Assembly: GCA_019636795.1 (NCBI GenBank)
Contig: JAHBWW010000004.1
Location: 62,001-126,000, forward strand
Source: Phycisphaeraceae bacterium
GTDB lineage: Bacteria > Planctomycetota > Phycisphaerae > Phycisphaerales > UBA1924
Reading direction: 5' to 3'
DNA: 64,000 nucleotides
The position numbers and the translations under genes are program-made. The notes under the pieces were generated by a model. The model made no database searches. It saw only the letters and a program-made list of their open reading frames with translations, and was not told where the DNA came from. Below are positions 16,788 to 24,941 of the stretch, piece after piece (the stretch's first letter is position 1; each line of letters starts with the position of its first letter).

Positions 16788-17618
16788 ATGGCTCGGCGTG
16801 AACGAAGTCCTGGCCCGCGTTGGCGTGTGCGCCTGGTGCTGTGCGTGCTGCTGGGACTGGCGACCTCGTGGCTTGTAGCGTGGGGGCTTGCTGTTGCAGC
16901 ACGGACTCCGTGGTTTGGGCCGTGGTATCCCCTGGATCAACGAGGAGCGGCGTACATCGAGCCGCTGCTCCTTGAATACACCAGAAGTCAGAACCGTCCG
17001 ACGATCGTGACACTGTGGTTCATCACGCCTCTGAACCGTCATACCGTCTTTGGAGCCAATGCGCGGGCCCGGTACGCTGCTGAACTTCCTCCGGGTACGC
17101 CGTACCCCGACGGCCAACCGGAACTGGCCATGAGAAGTGCTTCGCAGTTTGATCAGATCGCAGCACGCTTTCATGAACTGCCGGTTGCCCGCCACATGAG
17201 CGACCATGACTTTGTGGTCATTGAGCAGTACGATTACGGCTGGCCCTTGAGAAGTGCATCACAGACGATTATTTCGCGTATGATCGACGCTCCTCCGTCG
17301 TTGGGCCAGGCACTTTCGAGCGGTGTCTTCGAAAAGCGGTGGAGCCTGACCATCCCCCTCGGTCGGTTTCATCTGCCCGGCACGACGCTGTCTGAAATTC
17401 GCCTGCCCCTGCGTCCGCTCCTGCCCGCTCTGGCGGCCAATTCGCTGTTCTATGGCCTGCTCTGGGCGCTGCCGCTGCTGGGCGTGCCGCTGCTCAAACG
17501 CTGGCGGCGCGGGCGGCGGGGCCTGTGCCTGTCGTGCGCCTACGACCTGGCTGCAACACCGGGCGATGTCTGCCCCGAGTGCGGCCAGCCGAGGCCGGGT
17601 CTGTCATCGAGGATGTGA
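16788..17618 (+). CDS. Membrane protein with C-terminal zinc-ribbon
   Basis: A 276-residue protein with an N-terminal membrane helix (VLCVLLGLATSWLVAWGLAVAA), a soluble region of about 180 residues with no recognised domain, a second membrane helix (LLPALAANSLFYGLLWALPLLGVPLL) and, after a basic stretch, CLSCAYDLAATPGDVCPECG, a CxxC...CxxC zinc ribbon frequently attached to planctomycete membrane proteins. The soluble part is therefore probably outside and the ribbon cytoplasmic. AAAGG lies 7 bases before ATG 16788. Function unknown. Its stop overlaps an alternative start of the next gene. Confidence 0.75.
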   Translation: MARRERSPGPRWRVRLVLCVLLGLATSWLVAWGLAVAARTPWFGPWYPLDQRGAAYIEPLLLEYTRSQNRPTIVTLWFITPLNRHTVFGANARARYAAELPPGTPYPDGQPELAMRSASQFDQIAARFHELPVARHMSDHDFVVIEQYDYGWPLRSASQTIISRMIDAPPSLGQALSSGVFEKRWSLTIPLGRFHLPGTTLSEIRLPLRPLLPALAANSLFYGLLWALPLLGVPLLKRWRRGRRGLCLSCAYDLAATPGDVCPECGQPRPGLSSRM

Positions 17619-17743
17619 TGTGGATCCGCCTATACTGCCGCGTTCAAGCCCCCGGGTGCGACGCCATCGCGGTGTCTGGACACATGCTCGCGCTTCCGGC
17701 ATGCACCGACATACAGATCCGACGATTGCGAGGAGTTGATCTT

Positions 17744-18202
17744 GTGTCCGTTGAAGAACCGCGGTGGTATCCCTCGAAGATCGATTGGTGGCTCGTCCCG
17801 ATTCTGTGCGTGCCGCCGGGAGCCGCGGTTGCGGTGTGCGTTACTACTGTGCTGGCGGGCTCCATCACCAGCCTGCTGGTGGGCGTTGCGGTTGTCGCGT
17901 TGGTTGCGGGGCTGTATGTTGGGCTTGTCTTTCCCATGCGTTACGGGCTCGACGAGACTCACTTGATTGTCAGACACGGCCTCTGCCGCCAGCGTATTGC
18001 GCTGGCCAAGATCGTGGAGGTGCGTCCGACGCGCAATCCCCTGAGTTCACCGGCGCTGTCGCTTGATCGTCTGCACGTCAGGTTCGGGCAGGGCGTCTTC
18101 AAGGCGGTGATGATTTCGCCCGCGGAGCGCGATTGTTTTCTGTCCGACCTGGCCGAGCAAGCCGGGCTCAACCGCGTGGGCAATGGTCTGAGCCGGACGT
18201 GA
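17744..18202 (+). CDS. Membrane protein with bacterial PH-like domain
   Basis: A 152-residue protein. Two membrane helices (WWLVPILCVPPGAAVAVCVTTVLAG and SLLVGVAVVALVAGLYVGLVF) are followed by a domain reading YGLDETHLIVRHGLCRQRIAL, IVEVRPTRNPLSSPALSLDRL and FKAVMISPAERDCFLSDL, which fits the bacterial PH (bPH_4 / former DUF1200) pattern. Function unknown; these domains probably bind protein or lipid at the membrane. GTG at 17744 is chosen because GAGGAG is 8 bases upstream; an ATG at 17618 overlapping the previous stop (TGATG) would add 42 unlikely residues. Confidence 0.72.
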   Translation: MSVEEPRWYPSKIDWWLVPILCVPPGAAVAVCVTTVLAGSITSLLVGVAVVALVAGLYVGLVFPMRYGLDETHLIVRHGLCRQRIALAKIVEVRPTRNPLSSPALSLDRLHVRFGQGVFKAVMISPAERDCFLSDLAEQAGLNRVGNGLSRT

Positions 18203-18921
18203 TCGGGCCCGGCGGCATCCGGGTTCGTGCTGCGCGTGCTGCTCAAGAGGTTGTTGTGGACTTCGATGGTCTCACTCTCCTGCTTCCTCTCTTGTGCGTT
18301 GCGTTGGTCGCGGCGCGGCCCGGACCTGATCGGCACACACGGCCCGACTGTGCAGCGCGCACCGGAAGCCTTGGTTGGGGTGGCGGCGGATCGAACGGGC
18401 GATCCACCGGTCCGGGTTTGGGTCCGCTCAGCTCGAGAGTGTGCTCTTGAAGCGGCCGTTTGTGCTCCTGCAACGCGCGCTGCAATGACTGCAACGCGCG
18501 CTGCAACGATTGAAGCGCGCGTTTGTGTTCTTGAAACGCGTGCTGCAACTCTTGCAACGCGCGTTTGTGCTCCTGAAGCGCGCGTTTGTGTTCCTGCAAC
18601 GGCCGTTTGTGCTCCTGCAGCGCGCGCTGCAACGATTCAAACGCGCGTTTGTGTTCTTGAAACGCGCGCTGCAACTCTTGAAACGCGCGTTTGTGTTCCT
18701 GCAACGCGCGTTTGTACGACTGAAACGGGCGAAGAAAGTGCCTGATTGTGGGGAAGTGCCCCCTCTGGCGCTGTCGCCAGTGCGGTTGTGGCTCCTCAGT
18801 GCCTTGCCCCGCACCCCGATGCGGAGACATCAGGCCGTGCAGACCCGCGCCCGCTTCGCGGACTTGCACGACCGCTCATGGCCGCCTCCGACACTTCACT
18901 GTTCTTCCGGGCGAGCGACGT
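18203..18921. other. Gene-free stretch carrying a 21-bp tandem array
   Basis: About 720 bases between the PH-like protein and the FG-GAP protein gene. Frames on both strands are open through the central array because its unit is 21 bases (7 codons), but none has a ribosome binding site, signal peptide or recognisable domain, so no gene is called. The flanks show nothing else recognisable. Confidence 0.6.
18442..18735. repeat. 21-bp tandem array, 14 units (array 1)
   Basis: Fourteen consecutive units of exactly 21 bases, imperfect but in perfect register. Each unit carries a GCGCG core and ends in TG(A/C)A(A/G)C; the variable middle takes mainly two forms, TTTGTGYTCYTG (form A) and CTGCAAYKMYTG (form B), in an irregular order. 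Twenty-one bases is two turns of B-DNA, so the cores lie on one face of the helix. Reading the minus strand gives heptads of the type QEHKRAL/QELQRAF, the plus strand KRAFVFL; both may be by-products of the unit length. Confidence 0.9.
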
Positions 18922-20481
18922 TCAGCCGCCCGGCGCTCCTTCCGGACATCCAGCCGAGAACTGGCCCAGAAACGAGATGATATCGAAAATGTCGAGTATG
19001 CCATCGCCATTGAAATCTCCGGGACAGGAGTTGCTGACGGCGAGAATGGCCATGGCGCTGGTCGCGCTTCCGCCCGGCCCGCTCGCCACGGCGTAGTACT
19101 GGCCGACGTGCTCGAAATCGGCGGGGTCGATGGTGAGCGTTGGGGTGTGTGCGCCGCTGACTGGGCCGCCATCAGACAGTGGCGCGTTGCCGAAGTACCA
19201 CTGCACGGTGACCGGCGGCGTCCCGCCCGCGACCTGCACCTGCAACTGCGCACCGGTCTTGCGCTTGACCGCGAGCGACTGCGGCTGAGCGGTGATGCTC
19301 GGACGCAGCAGGCACTGGTTCAGGAACACACGCAGCTCGTTGCTGGTTTCCGAGGCGACGATCAGGTCCAGGTCGCCGTCGTTGTCAAGATCGGCCAGTG
19401 CGACCGCGGACGGCCCGCCGGGCACGCTGAAGGTGGACGGCGGCGCGAACGTGCCGTCGCCGACACCGAGCCAGACCGAGACGAGCCCGGTGTTGCGATG
19501 CCCGAACACGAGGTCGATCTTCCCGTCACCGTTGATGTCAGCAAGGCCTCTGCGGCGCGCGGCACCTTGCGTGGGCATCTCCACGAAGGTCACGGGCTGG
19601 AAGGTTGCGTCACCATTGCCCAGAGCGACCATAAAGGTGAACGAGTTGTCGTTGTTGGCCACGATATCGAGCTTTCCGTCATTGTTGAGATCGACAAGAT
19701 CGATGTGGCGTGTCTGCGTCAGCAGTGAAACGGTGAGAACATACGGATCGAACGTGCCGTTCCCGATGCCAAGGTGCAGATGGACGAACGGAGCGCCACT
19801 CGTGGTGACGAGCATGTCGAGCACCCCGTCGCCGTTGACATCACCCAGGGCCAGTGACTCGGCACTCTGATGGTTGAACACGGTCTGGAGCGGCATGAAT
19901 CCGCCCGCGGGATTGTTCAGATAGACAGAGAGGACGACCGTGCCGGTGTTGCCGGCCTGCGCGACGACGATGTCGGGCAGGCCGTCGCCGTTGAGGTCGC
20001 CGGCGCGGGCGACGCGGGGGCTTTCGGCGGTGGGCAGGACGACCATCCCGCCCAGGGTGCCGTCGGGCTGGCCGTAGAAGACCCGGACTCCGTGATTCCC
20101 CGTCATCGACACCGGAATGGCCAGATCATCGCGTCCATCGCCGTTGAAATCGGCGACGACCGGGTTGTTCGGCGAGCCGCCGAGGGCGATGTCCTGGCGC
20201 GGCGCGAAGGTTCCGTCGCCAAGCCCGCGCCGCACGCTGACGGAGGTCGCACTGAGATTGGGCACCACGATGTCGAGCACGCCATCGTTGTCAAAATCGC
20301 CGGTCACGAGATTCCAAGGGAAGGCCGCGGTCGAGAGTGGAGTGAGCGCCGGGCCGAACGGCTGCCCGCTCCCGCAGTTTTGCGCCGCGGAGGGCGCTAC
20401 CGCCGCGCACGCTGCCAATCCCAGAGCGCACAATCCCCGCACCATCCGCAGACGGCACCCGAACAACACATCCTTCATCAT
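18922..20481 (-). CDS. Secreted FG-GAP/VCBS repeat protein with Ig-like and dockerin-like domains
   Basis: A 519-residue exported protein. After the signal peptide (LCALGLAACAAVAPSAAQ) come about seven FG-GAP/VCBS-type calcium-binding repeats (e.g. VTGDFDNDGVLDIVVPN, VVADFNGDGRDDLAIP, LADINGDGKIDLVFG) that form a beta-propeller. An immunoglobulin-like domain follows (PSITAQPQSLAVKRKTGA up to YYAVASGPGG), then a single EF-hand-like tail (CPGDFNGDGILDIFDIISFL) ending FSAGCPEGAPGG, a shortened version of the GC-type dockerin tail seen elsewhere in the window. AGGAG lies 5 bases before ATG 20481; the reading frame upstream of it is not credible. Probably cell-surface or extracellular adhesion (inference). 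Confidence 0.88.
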   Translation of the reverse strand: MMKDVLFGCRLRMVRGLCALGLAACAAVAPSAAQNCGSGQPFGPALTPLSTAAFPWNLVTGDFDNDGVLDIVVPNLSATSVSVRRGLGDGTFAPRQDIALGGSPNNPVVADFNGDGRDDLAIPVSMTGNHGVRVFYGQPDGTLGGMVVLPTAESPRVARAGDLNGDGLPDIVVAQAGNTGTVVLSVYLNNPAGGFMPLQTVFNHQSAESLALGDVNGDGVLDMLVTTSGAPFVHLHLGIGNGTFDPYVLTVSLLTQTRHIDLVDLNNDGKLDIVANNDNSFTFMVALGNGDATFQPVTFVEMPTQGAARRRGLADINGDGKIDLVFGHRNTGLVSVWLGVGDGTFAPPSTFSVPGGPSAVALADLDNDGDLDLIVASETSNELRVFLNQCLLRPSITAQPQSLAVKRKTGAQLQVQVAGGTPPVTVQWYFGNAPLSDGGPVSGAHTPTLTIDPADFEHVGQYYAVASGPGGSATSAMAILAVSNSCPGDFNGDGILDIFDIISFLGQFSAGCPEGAPGG

Positions 20482-20585
20482 GTCATCTCCTCGAAGGGGT
20501 GGTCTTTTCACCCTTTGGCCGCGAGTATACACATGATGGGGAGAATGCCACACAAGAATCTGAAAAAGTGCGGACCATGATCGCT

Positions 20586-20682
20586 CCCTTGCTCGCGCCT
20601 TTGGATCGCCAGCGGCGGCGTGCGGCCGCGCGGCACCCCCGCCCAGCAGCAGGCCGCCAACAACCTCACCCTCGCGGCCTGA
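20586..20682 (+). pseudogene. Possible remnant of a gene end related to the 32.3-33.0 kb protein
   Basis: One plus-strand frame ends RPRGTPAQQQAANNLTLAA at a TGA (20680-20682). The intact fibronectin-like protein at 32339-33010 ends FGAAPQQQDNPGLTLAA. In both places a strong terminator follows within about 65 bases. No start codon, ribosome binding site or upstream domain is present here, so this looks like the leftover end of a deleted copy. The match is only about 15 residues, and chance similarity is possible. Confidence 0.35.
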
Positions 20683-20714
20683 GACGCCGGGGCAGATAGA
20701 TCGAACCTTTGTAC

Positions 20715-20750
20715 ACTTCGCGCAGCCTGCACAGCTGCGCGAAGTTTTTC
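20715..20750 (+). terminator. Strong rho-independent terminator
   Basis: A perfect 12-base stem ACTTCGCGCAGC (20715-20726) / GCTGCGCGAAGT (20734-20745) with a 7-base loop and then TTTTC. No intact plus-strand gene precedes it, only the possible remnant ending at 20682. It may also help end the minus-strand PTS gene. Confidence 0.85.
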
Positions 20751-20765
20751 ATTTTGTGAGAACAT

Positions 20766-21221
20766 TCACCCTTCGCGCGAGCGGAGCAGGTCGTAGATTT
20801 CCTCCGCCGTGGTGGCGGCATAGATCCGCGAACGCAGTTCTTCAGCCGCCATCAGCTTGCTGATGCGGGCCAGGGCCTGGATGTGATCGCTCGTGCGATC
20901 GGGCGGACTGGCCAGCAGGACCACGAGGCGGACCGGCTGGCCGTCGAGGGCGTCAAAGTCGAGCGGCGTGGCGGGCTTGCCGATCGCCATCGCCAGGCTT
21001 GTCAGTCCGGCGCACTTGCCGTGCGGGATCGCCAGCCCGTGACCGATGCCGGTCGTGCGCGTCTGCTCGCGGGACCAGACGGCCGCCTTGAGTTCGGCGG
21101 GCGTCGAAACGGCACCGTGCTCGGTTAGCAGATCGACCAGTTCGTTGATGACGCCCTGCTTGTCCTGAGCGACGAGCGGGGCGCGGATGAACTCGGGCTT
21201 GAGAATGTCCAGCAGATTCAT
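20766..21221 (-). CDS. PTS EIIA component, nitrogen/fructose type (PtsN-like)
   Basis: A 151-residue phosphocarrier domain of the fructose/mannitol-Ntr EIIA family. The phosphorylation site is His67 in GHGLAIPHGK; flanking conserved parts are LKAAVWSREQTRTTGIG, PLDFDALDGQPVRLVVLLASPPD and HIQALARISKL. Standing alone, without EIIB/EIIC, it is more likely a regulatory PtsN-type protein than part of a sugar importer (inference). Start ATG at 21221 (MNLLDILKPE) has GGAA upstream; the longer frame starting at 21302 adds unrelated sequence. Downstream of rsmB on the same strand with an 81-base gap. Confidence 0.9.
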   Translation of the reverse strand: MNLLDILKPEFIRAPLVAQDKQGVINELVDLLTEHGAVSTPAELKAAVWSREQTRTTGIGHGLAIPHGKCAGLTSLAMAIGKPATPLDFDALDGQPVRLVVLLASPPDRTSDHIQALARISKLMAAEELRSRIYAATTAEEIYDLLRSREG

Positions 21222-21302
21222 GCGTGTTCCAGATGAGCCGCGACAGCGCGGAGCCAACCCCGGCCCCGAACCAGCGCGAGGCACCGTCTGCAAGGGTAGC
21301 AC

Positions 21303-22664
21303 CTACCGCTCGAGCACGGCACTGAACGCCCCGTCCATATAGCCCGCCGCGTCGGCCCCGGGAACGCTGCGCGGCCAGAGCAGCTCGGTCGAGGCGATGC
21401 GGAACGTGTGCCACTCGACCGCCCACGCCAGCGGCTCGGCGTCTTCTTCGGGCTCGAGGCTGCACGTCGAATACAGAATCGCGCCCGAAGCCGAGAGCAT
21501 CGGCACCGCATCGGCGATCAGCTGCCGCTGAATCTGCGCCAGCCGCCGCGTCTGATCGCGCCCGAAGCGATACTTGGCCTCGGGCCGGCGCGCCAGCACG
21601 CCGGAGTTCGAGCACGGCACATCGAGCAGCACCAGATCGGCCCGACCGCTCGTGCGCAGGAGGATCTGATCGACCGGCAGCACCTCGACGCGCGGATGAC
21701 CCTTGAAGAGCCGGGCCAGATCCCTGGCCCGCGCGCGATCGACGTCGCCCGCGACGATCGTCGCGCCCGGGAACGTCGCGGCCAGCTGGCGCGTCTTGGT
21801 CCCGCGCCCGGCGCAGCAATCGACAATCAGCGCGGGCGTGCGGCCCGCAACGCTGCGGATCGCGCTGGCCGAAGCGGCATCCTGTACCCATAGGTTCTCA
21901 TCGGCGGCAAGCACTGCGGAAAGTTCTGCGGCGGTGCCCTCGAAGACGTGATGCCCGCGAACCTCGTGCGGGCGCGCCCCGGCCGGGATCTGCCGGGCGA
22001 ACTGCGTATTGAGCACGACCGGCGGCTCGCACATCGTCGCCAGTGCCGCCGCCCGCGCATCGGCCACGCCGCGTGCGTCGATCCATCGGCGGATGACTCC
22101 GGCCGGCAGCGAGACCTGCTGACTCAGGCGGTCGATCGGGTCGGAAGCCAGGAACGGCTCGCTCAGCGCCCTCGCGCCGCCCGACGCGAGCATGATCTCA
22201 TCGCGCTGGTCGGTCCACTGCGCCCGCTCGCCCGCAAGGCGCCGCTGCACCTCGCGCAGCACCGCGTTGACCAGCCCGCCGGCTTTGGGGCGGATATGCG
22301 TCTTGGCCCACGCGACCGATTCATCGAGCGCGGCGTGAGCGGGGATGCGATCCATCAGCAGCAGCTGTGCCGCGCCGACCAGCAGCACCGCACGCATTTT
22401 CGGTTCGAGCTGTTCAAACGGCTGCGAGAGGCAGCCATCAAGCACCGCCGCCAGCGTCAGCCAGCGCCGCACCACCGCGTCATAGAGCGCATGGGCCAGC
22501 GCGGCGTCGCGCGGGTCGAGCCCGCCGGTGTCCAGAGCCGTCGGCACCAGATCCGGAAACCGCCGCGCGTGTTCAGCAATCGCCCACGTCGCGACGGACC
22601 GCGCCGTACGCTGGGTTGTTTCGCCGCCTCCGGTCTCGAATGATGCCCTGCGAGAATCAGCCAT
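21303..22664 (-). CDS. rsmB: RsmB-family 16S rRNA cytosine-C5 methyltransferase
   Basis: A 453-residue protein. The N-terminal part is a NusB-like RNA-binding domain (PRDAALAHALYDAVVRRWLTL, then MRAVLLVGAAQLLLMDRIPAHAALDESV). The C-terminal part is the SAM-dependent methyltransferase: LIVDCCAGRGTKTRQLA (SAM-binding motif I), VAGDVDRARA, DLVLLDVPCSNSGVLARRPEAKYR (Pro-Cys motif IV) and ILYSTCSLEPEED (Thr-Cys-Ser motif VI with the catalytic Cys). It would methylate C967 of 16S rRNA by analogy. ATG 22664 (MADSRR) is chosen; it overlaps the divergent histidine kinase start in a CATG, so one of the two starts may lie elsewhere. Confidence 0.9.
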   Translation of the reverse strand: MADSRRASFETGGGETTQRTARSVATWAIAEHARRFPDLVPTALDTGGLDPRDAALAHALYDAVVRRWLTLAAVLDGCLSQPFEQLEPKMRAVLLVGAAQLLLMDRIPAHAALDESVAWAKTHIRPKAGGLVNAVLREVQRRLAGERAQWTDQRDEIMLASGGARALSEPFLASDPIDRLSQQVSLPAGVIRRWIDARGVADARAAALATMCEPPVVLNTQFARQIPAGARPHEVRGHHVFEGTAAELSAVLAADENLWVQDAASASAIRSVAGRTPALIVDCCAGRGTKTRQLAATFPGATIVAGDVDRARARDLARLFKGHPRVEVLPVDQILLRTSGRADLVLLDVPCSNSGVLARRPEAKYRFGRDQTRRLAQIQRQLIADAVPMLSASGAILYSTCSLEPEEDAEPLAWAVEWHTFRIASTELLWPRSVPGADAAGYMDGAFSAVLER

Positions 22665-24192
22665 GAGCCGGACTGTAGACAATCAGACTTCAGCGCACCC
22701 GGCGCGGCGCCGCGGCGTGCTGGCGGGGATGCGCATCCGCAAGAAGATGATCGTGCTGCACACGATCTTTTCGCTGGCGATGACGCTGATCCTGCTCGTC
22801 ACGCTCCGCCCGGCGCTGCTTCGCGTCGTCTCGCGGGCCGAGGAGCAGGAAGCCTCGCGCTTGCTCGAACTGACGCTGCGGACCAGCCCGCGTGCGATCG
22901 CGCCCGCCGGCGAACTGCTGATCGATGGCGAGCAGGTGCGCATCCGTCGCGGCGTCGATCCGCGCACCGTTCCGGCCGACTGGGTCGAGCGGGCGCGGGC
23001 GGTGCCCGGCACGGCGCACATCGTCCCCGGGCGGGCGCTGCCCGGCGTGGCCACAGCGTGGACCGAACTCGACGGCATCGGCGAACTCTGGATTGTCGAA
23101 ACGTCGATCGAAACATCGAGGCGGGCGGTGCTGAGCGTCTACGGCCTGGCGGTGCTGGCCTTGTTGTTCTTTTATGCCCTTGTGGCGGGCGCGCTCGAGT
23201 TGTTCGTGCTGCCCCAGCATGTCTACGGCCCGATCTCGCGCATTCTCGACGCCGACCAGGCGTTGACCGACGGGCGCACCAGCGAAGAACTCGTGCCCGA
23301 CGACGCGATCACGCACGACGAACTGGGCGAGATCATGCGCTCGCGCAACGAGACCATCCGGCGCATCCGGCGGCACGAGCGGGCGCTGGCCGAAGCGCTG
23401 GCGCAGATCGAACTGGTCGCGGCCGATCTCAAGCGCAAGAACCACCTGCTCGAAACGGCGCGTCGCAATCTGGCCGGGGCCGATCGCCTCGTGAGCCTGG
23501 GCATCATGGCCGCGGGCATCGCGCACGAACTCAACACGCCGCTGGCCGTCGCCAAGGGACTGGTCGAGAAACTCGACACCGACCCGAGCCGCTCGCTCAG
23601 CCAGACCGAGTCGGCCCTGCTGCGTCGCGTCATCGGCCGGCTCGAACGCCTCAGCGAAGGGCTGCTCGATTTCGCCCGCGTGCGTCCGCCCGAATCGTCG
23701 CCTGTTGCCCTGCGCGAAGTCACGATCGAGGCGATGGAACTGCTTCGACTCGATCGCGGCTCGGCGCGCGCGCAGATCGTCAACGACATCCCTGCGGACC
23801 TGATCGTCGAGGCCGACGGCGATCGACTCGTGCAGGTCATGGTCAATCTCGTGCGCAACGCCATCGACGCGATCAGCCGCACCGACCATCCCGGCCTCGT
23901 GACGATCGAGGCCGAGACGATCGAGCGCGACGGCCAGGCGTGGGCGCTGGTCACGATCACCGACGACGGCCCCGGCATCGACCCGCAGGTGCTGCTGCAC
24001 CTCTTCGAGCCGTTCGTCTCGAGTCACCTTGATGATCGGGGCACCGGCCTGGGCCTGGCGGTCTCCGAGGGCATCGTCCGCGAGCACGGCGGGACGCTGC
24101 TGGCCCGCAACCGCACGGGGCAGTGCGGGGCTGTGTTTGAGGTGATGCTCCCGGTACGATCTCCTACCTTGTTGCCTCTGGAGACGCCATGA
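22663..24192 (+). CDS. Membrane sensor histidine kinase
   Basis: A 509-residue kinase. TM1 is MIVLHTIFSLAMTLILLVTL, then a periplasmic loop of about 110 residues, then TM2 (YGLAVLALLFFYALVAGALELF) and a HAMP-like linker and coiled coil. The phosphoacceptor domain contains AAGIAHELNTPLAVAKGL, with the His near residue 288. The ATPase domain follows: NLVRNAIDAI (N box), ITDDGPGIDP (G1), GTGLGLAVSEGIVREHGG (G2). All motifs are intact. It overlaps the response regulator gene by 4 bases (ATGA) and is presumably its partner. The start at 22663 overlaps the divergent rsmB start; ATG at 22729 (MRIRKKM) is a good alternative. Confidence 0.92.
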   Translation: MSRTVDNQTSAHPARRRGVLAGMRIRKKMIVLHTIFSLAMTLILLVTLRPALLRVVSRAEEQEASRLLELTLRTSPRAIAPAGELLIDGEQVRIRRGVDPRTVPADWVERARAVPGTAHIVPGRALPGVATAWTELDGIGELWIVETSIETSRRAVLSVYGLAVLALLFFYALVAGALELFVLPQHVYGPISRILDADQALTDGRTSEELVPDDAITHDELGEIMRSRNETIRRIRRHERALAEALAQIELVAADLKRKNHLLETARRNLAGADRLVSLGIMAAGIAHELNTPLAVAKGLVEKLDTDPSRSLSQTESALLRRVIGRLERLSEGLLDFARVRPPESSPVALREVTIEAMELLRLDRGSARAQIVNDIPADLIVEADGDRLVQVMVNLVRNAIDAISRTDHPGLVTIEAETIERDGQAWALVTITDDGPGIDPQVLLHLFEPFVSSHLDDRGTGLGLAVSEGIVREHGGTLLARNRTGQCGAVFEVMLPVRSPTLLPLETP

Positions 24193-24815
24193 ACATCGAG
24201 CTTGAAGTTTCGATCCCGCCGCTGTCGATCGTCGCGGTTGACGATGACCCGGACTTCCGGCAGTACATCGAAGCAACGCTCGCGGGCGAGGGCCACGACG
24301 TGCGCACGGTTGCCGATCCCGAGAGCTTCTTTGCCGCCTGCGAGCATTCGCTGCCTGATGTTGTCTTGCTCGACATCAAGATGGGCCGCTTCAGCGGCGA
24401 AGAGATGCTCGCCGAGATCCGCCGCAGGTGGAGCAAGCTGTGCGTGATTGTCGTCACGGGCTACCCGACGCTCGACAGCATGCGCCAGACATTCAAGCAG
24501 GATGTGTTTGATTACCTGGCCAAGCCGTTCTCGCTCGATGAACTGCGCCGCGCCCTGTCGCAGGCGGCCGCCGCCTTCGGCCTCGGGCAGCGCCCGCAGG
24601 ATCGCCTGCGTGCCGAGCTCGGGCGACAGATCAGGCTGGCCCGCACCGAGCGCGGCTGGACGCTCAAGGATCTGGGCGAACAGGCCGAACTGAGCGTGAG
24701 TCAGTTGTCCTCGATCGAGCGCGGCGCGCACCTGCCGAGTCTCGAGTCGCTGCTCTCGATCGCTGCGGCGCTCGATCGGCATCCTTCGGCGTGGCTTAAG
24801 GCAGCGGGATTTTAG
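24189..24815 (+). CDS. Response regulator with C-terminal XRE-type helix-turn-helix
   Basis: A 208-residue regulator. The receiver domain has VDDDPD near residues 18-22, the phosphorylated Asp62 in VVLLDIKM, a Thr in VVTGYPTLDS and Lys in DYLAKPFSLDELRR. After a short linker the output domain is a Cro/XRE-type helix-turn-helix (LGRQIRLARTERGWTLKDLG, ELSVSQLSSIERGAHLPSLES, then LLSIAAALDRHPSAWL), instead of the usual OmpR, NarL or NtrC types. Receiver-XRE fusions are uncommon. It is translated from a start overlapping the histidine kinase stop, so the two form a two-component system of unknown signal. Confidence 0.9.
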   Translation: MNIELEVSIPPLSIVAVDDDPDFRQYIEATLAGEGHDVRTVADPESFFAACEHSLPDVVLLDIKMGRFSGEEMLAEIRRRWSKLCVIVVTGYPTLDSMRQTFKQDVFDYLAKPFSLDELRRALSQAAAAFGLGQRPQDRLRAELGRQIRLARTERGWTLKDLGEQAELSVSQLSSIERGAHLPSLESLLSIAAALDRHPSAWLKAAGF

Positions 24816-24871
24816 TTCGGCCCCGTGCGATGCCGCCGCGGGCGTTCGTCCGGTCGCGGGGCGCGTGCGCA

Positions 24872-24898
24872 GAAAAACTAGCGTGAGTTCATCACGCT
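24872..24898 (-). terminator. Terminator of the second PEP-CTERM gene
   Basis: Stem AGCGTGA (24880-24886) / TCACGCT (24892-24898) with a 5-base loop; on the minus strand it is followed by AGTTTTTC. It lies between convergent genes and faces the minus-strand transcript. Confidence 0.7.
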
Positions 24899-24941
24899 GG
24901 TTCAAAGGCAAGTGTGGCGATCGGGCTTGCGCCGTGGCGTT

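Noticed and set aside
18442-18735. CRISPR array
   Set aside because: There are no long direct repeats with unique spacers; units are 21 bases throughout, and no cas gene lies in the window.
18243-18869. A heptad-repeat coiled-coil protein on the minus strand over array 1
   Set aside because: The heptads follow from the 21-base unit; the flanks are unlike protein, no ribosome binding site is present, and the plus strand is equally open. Kept only as an alternative in the array entry.
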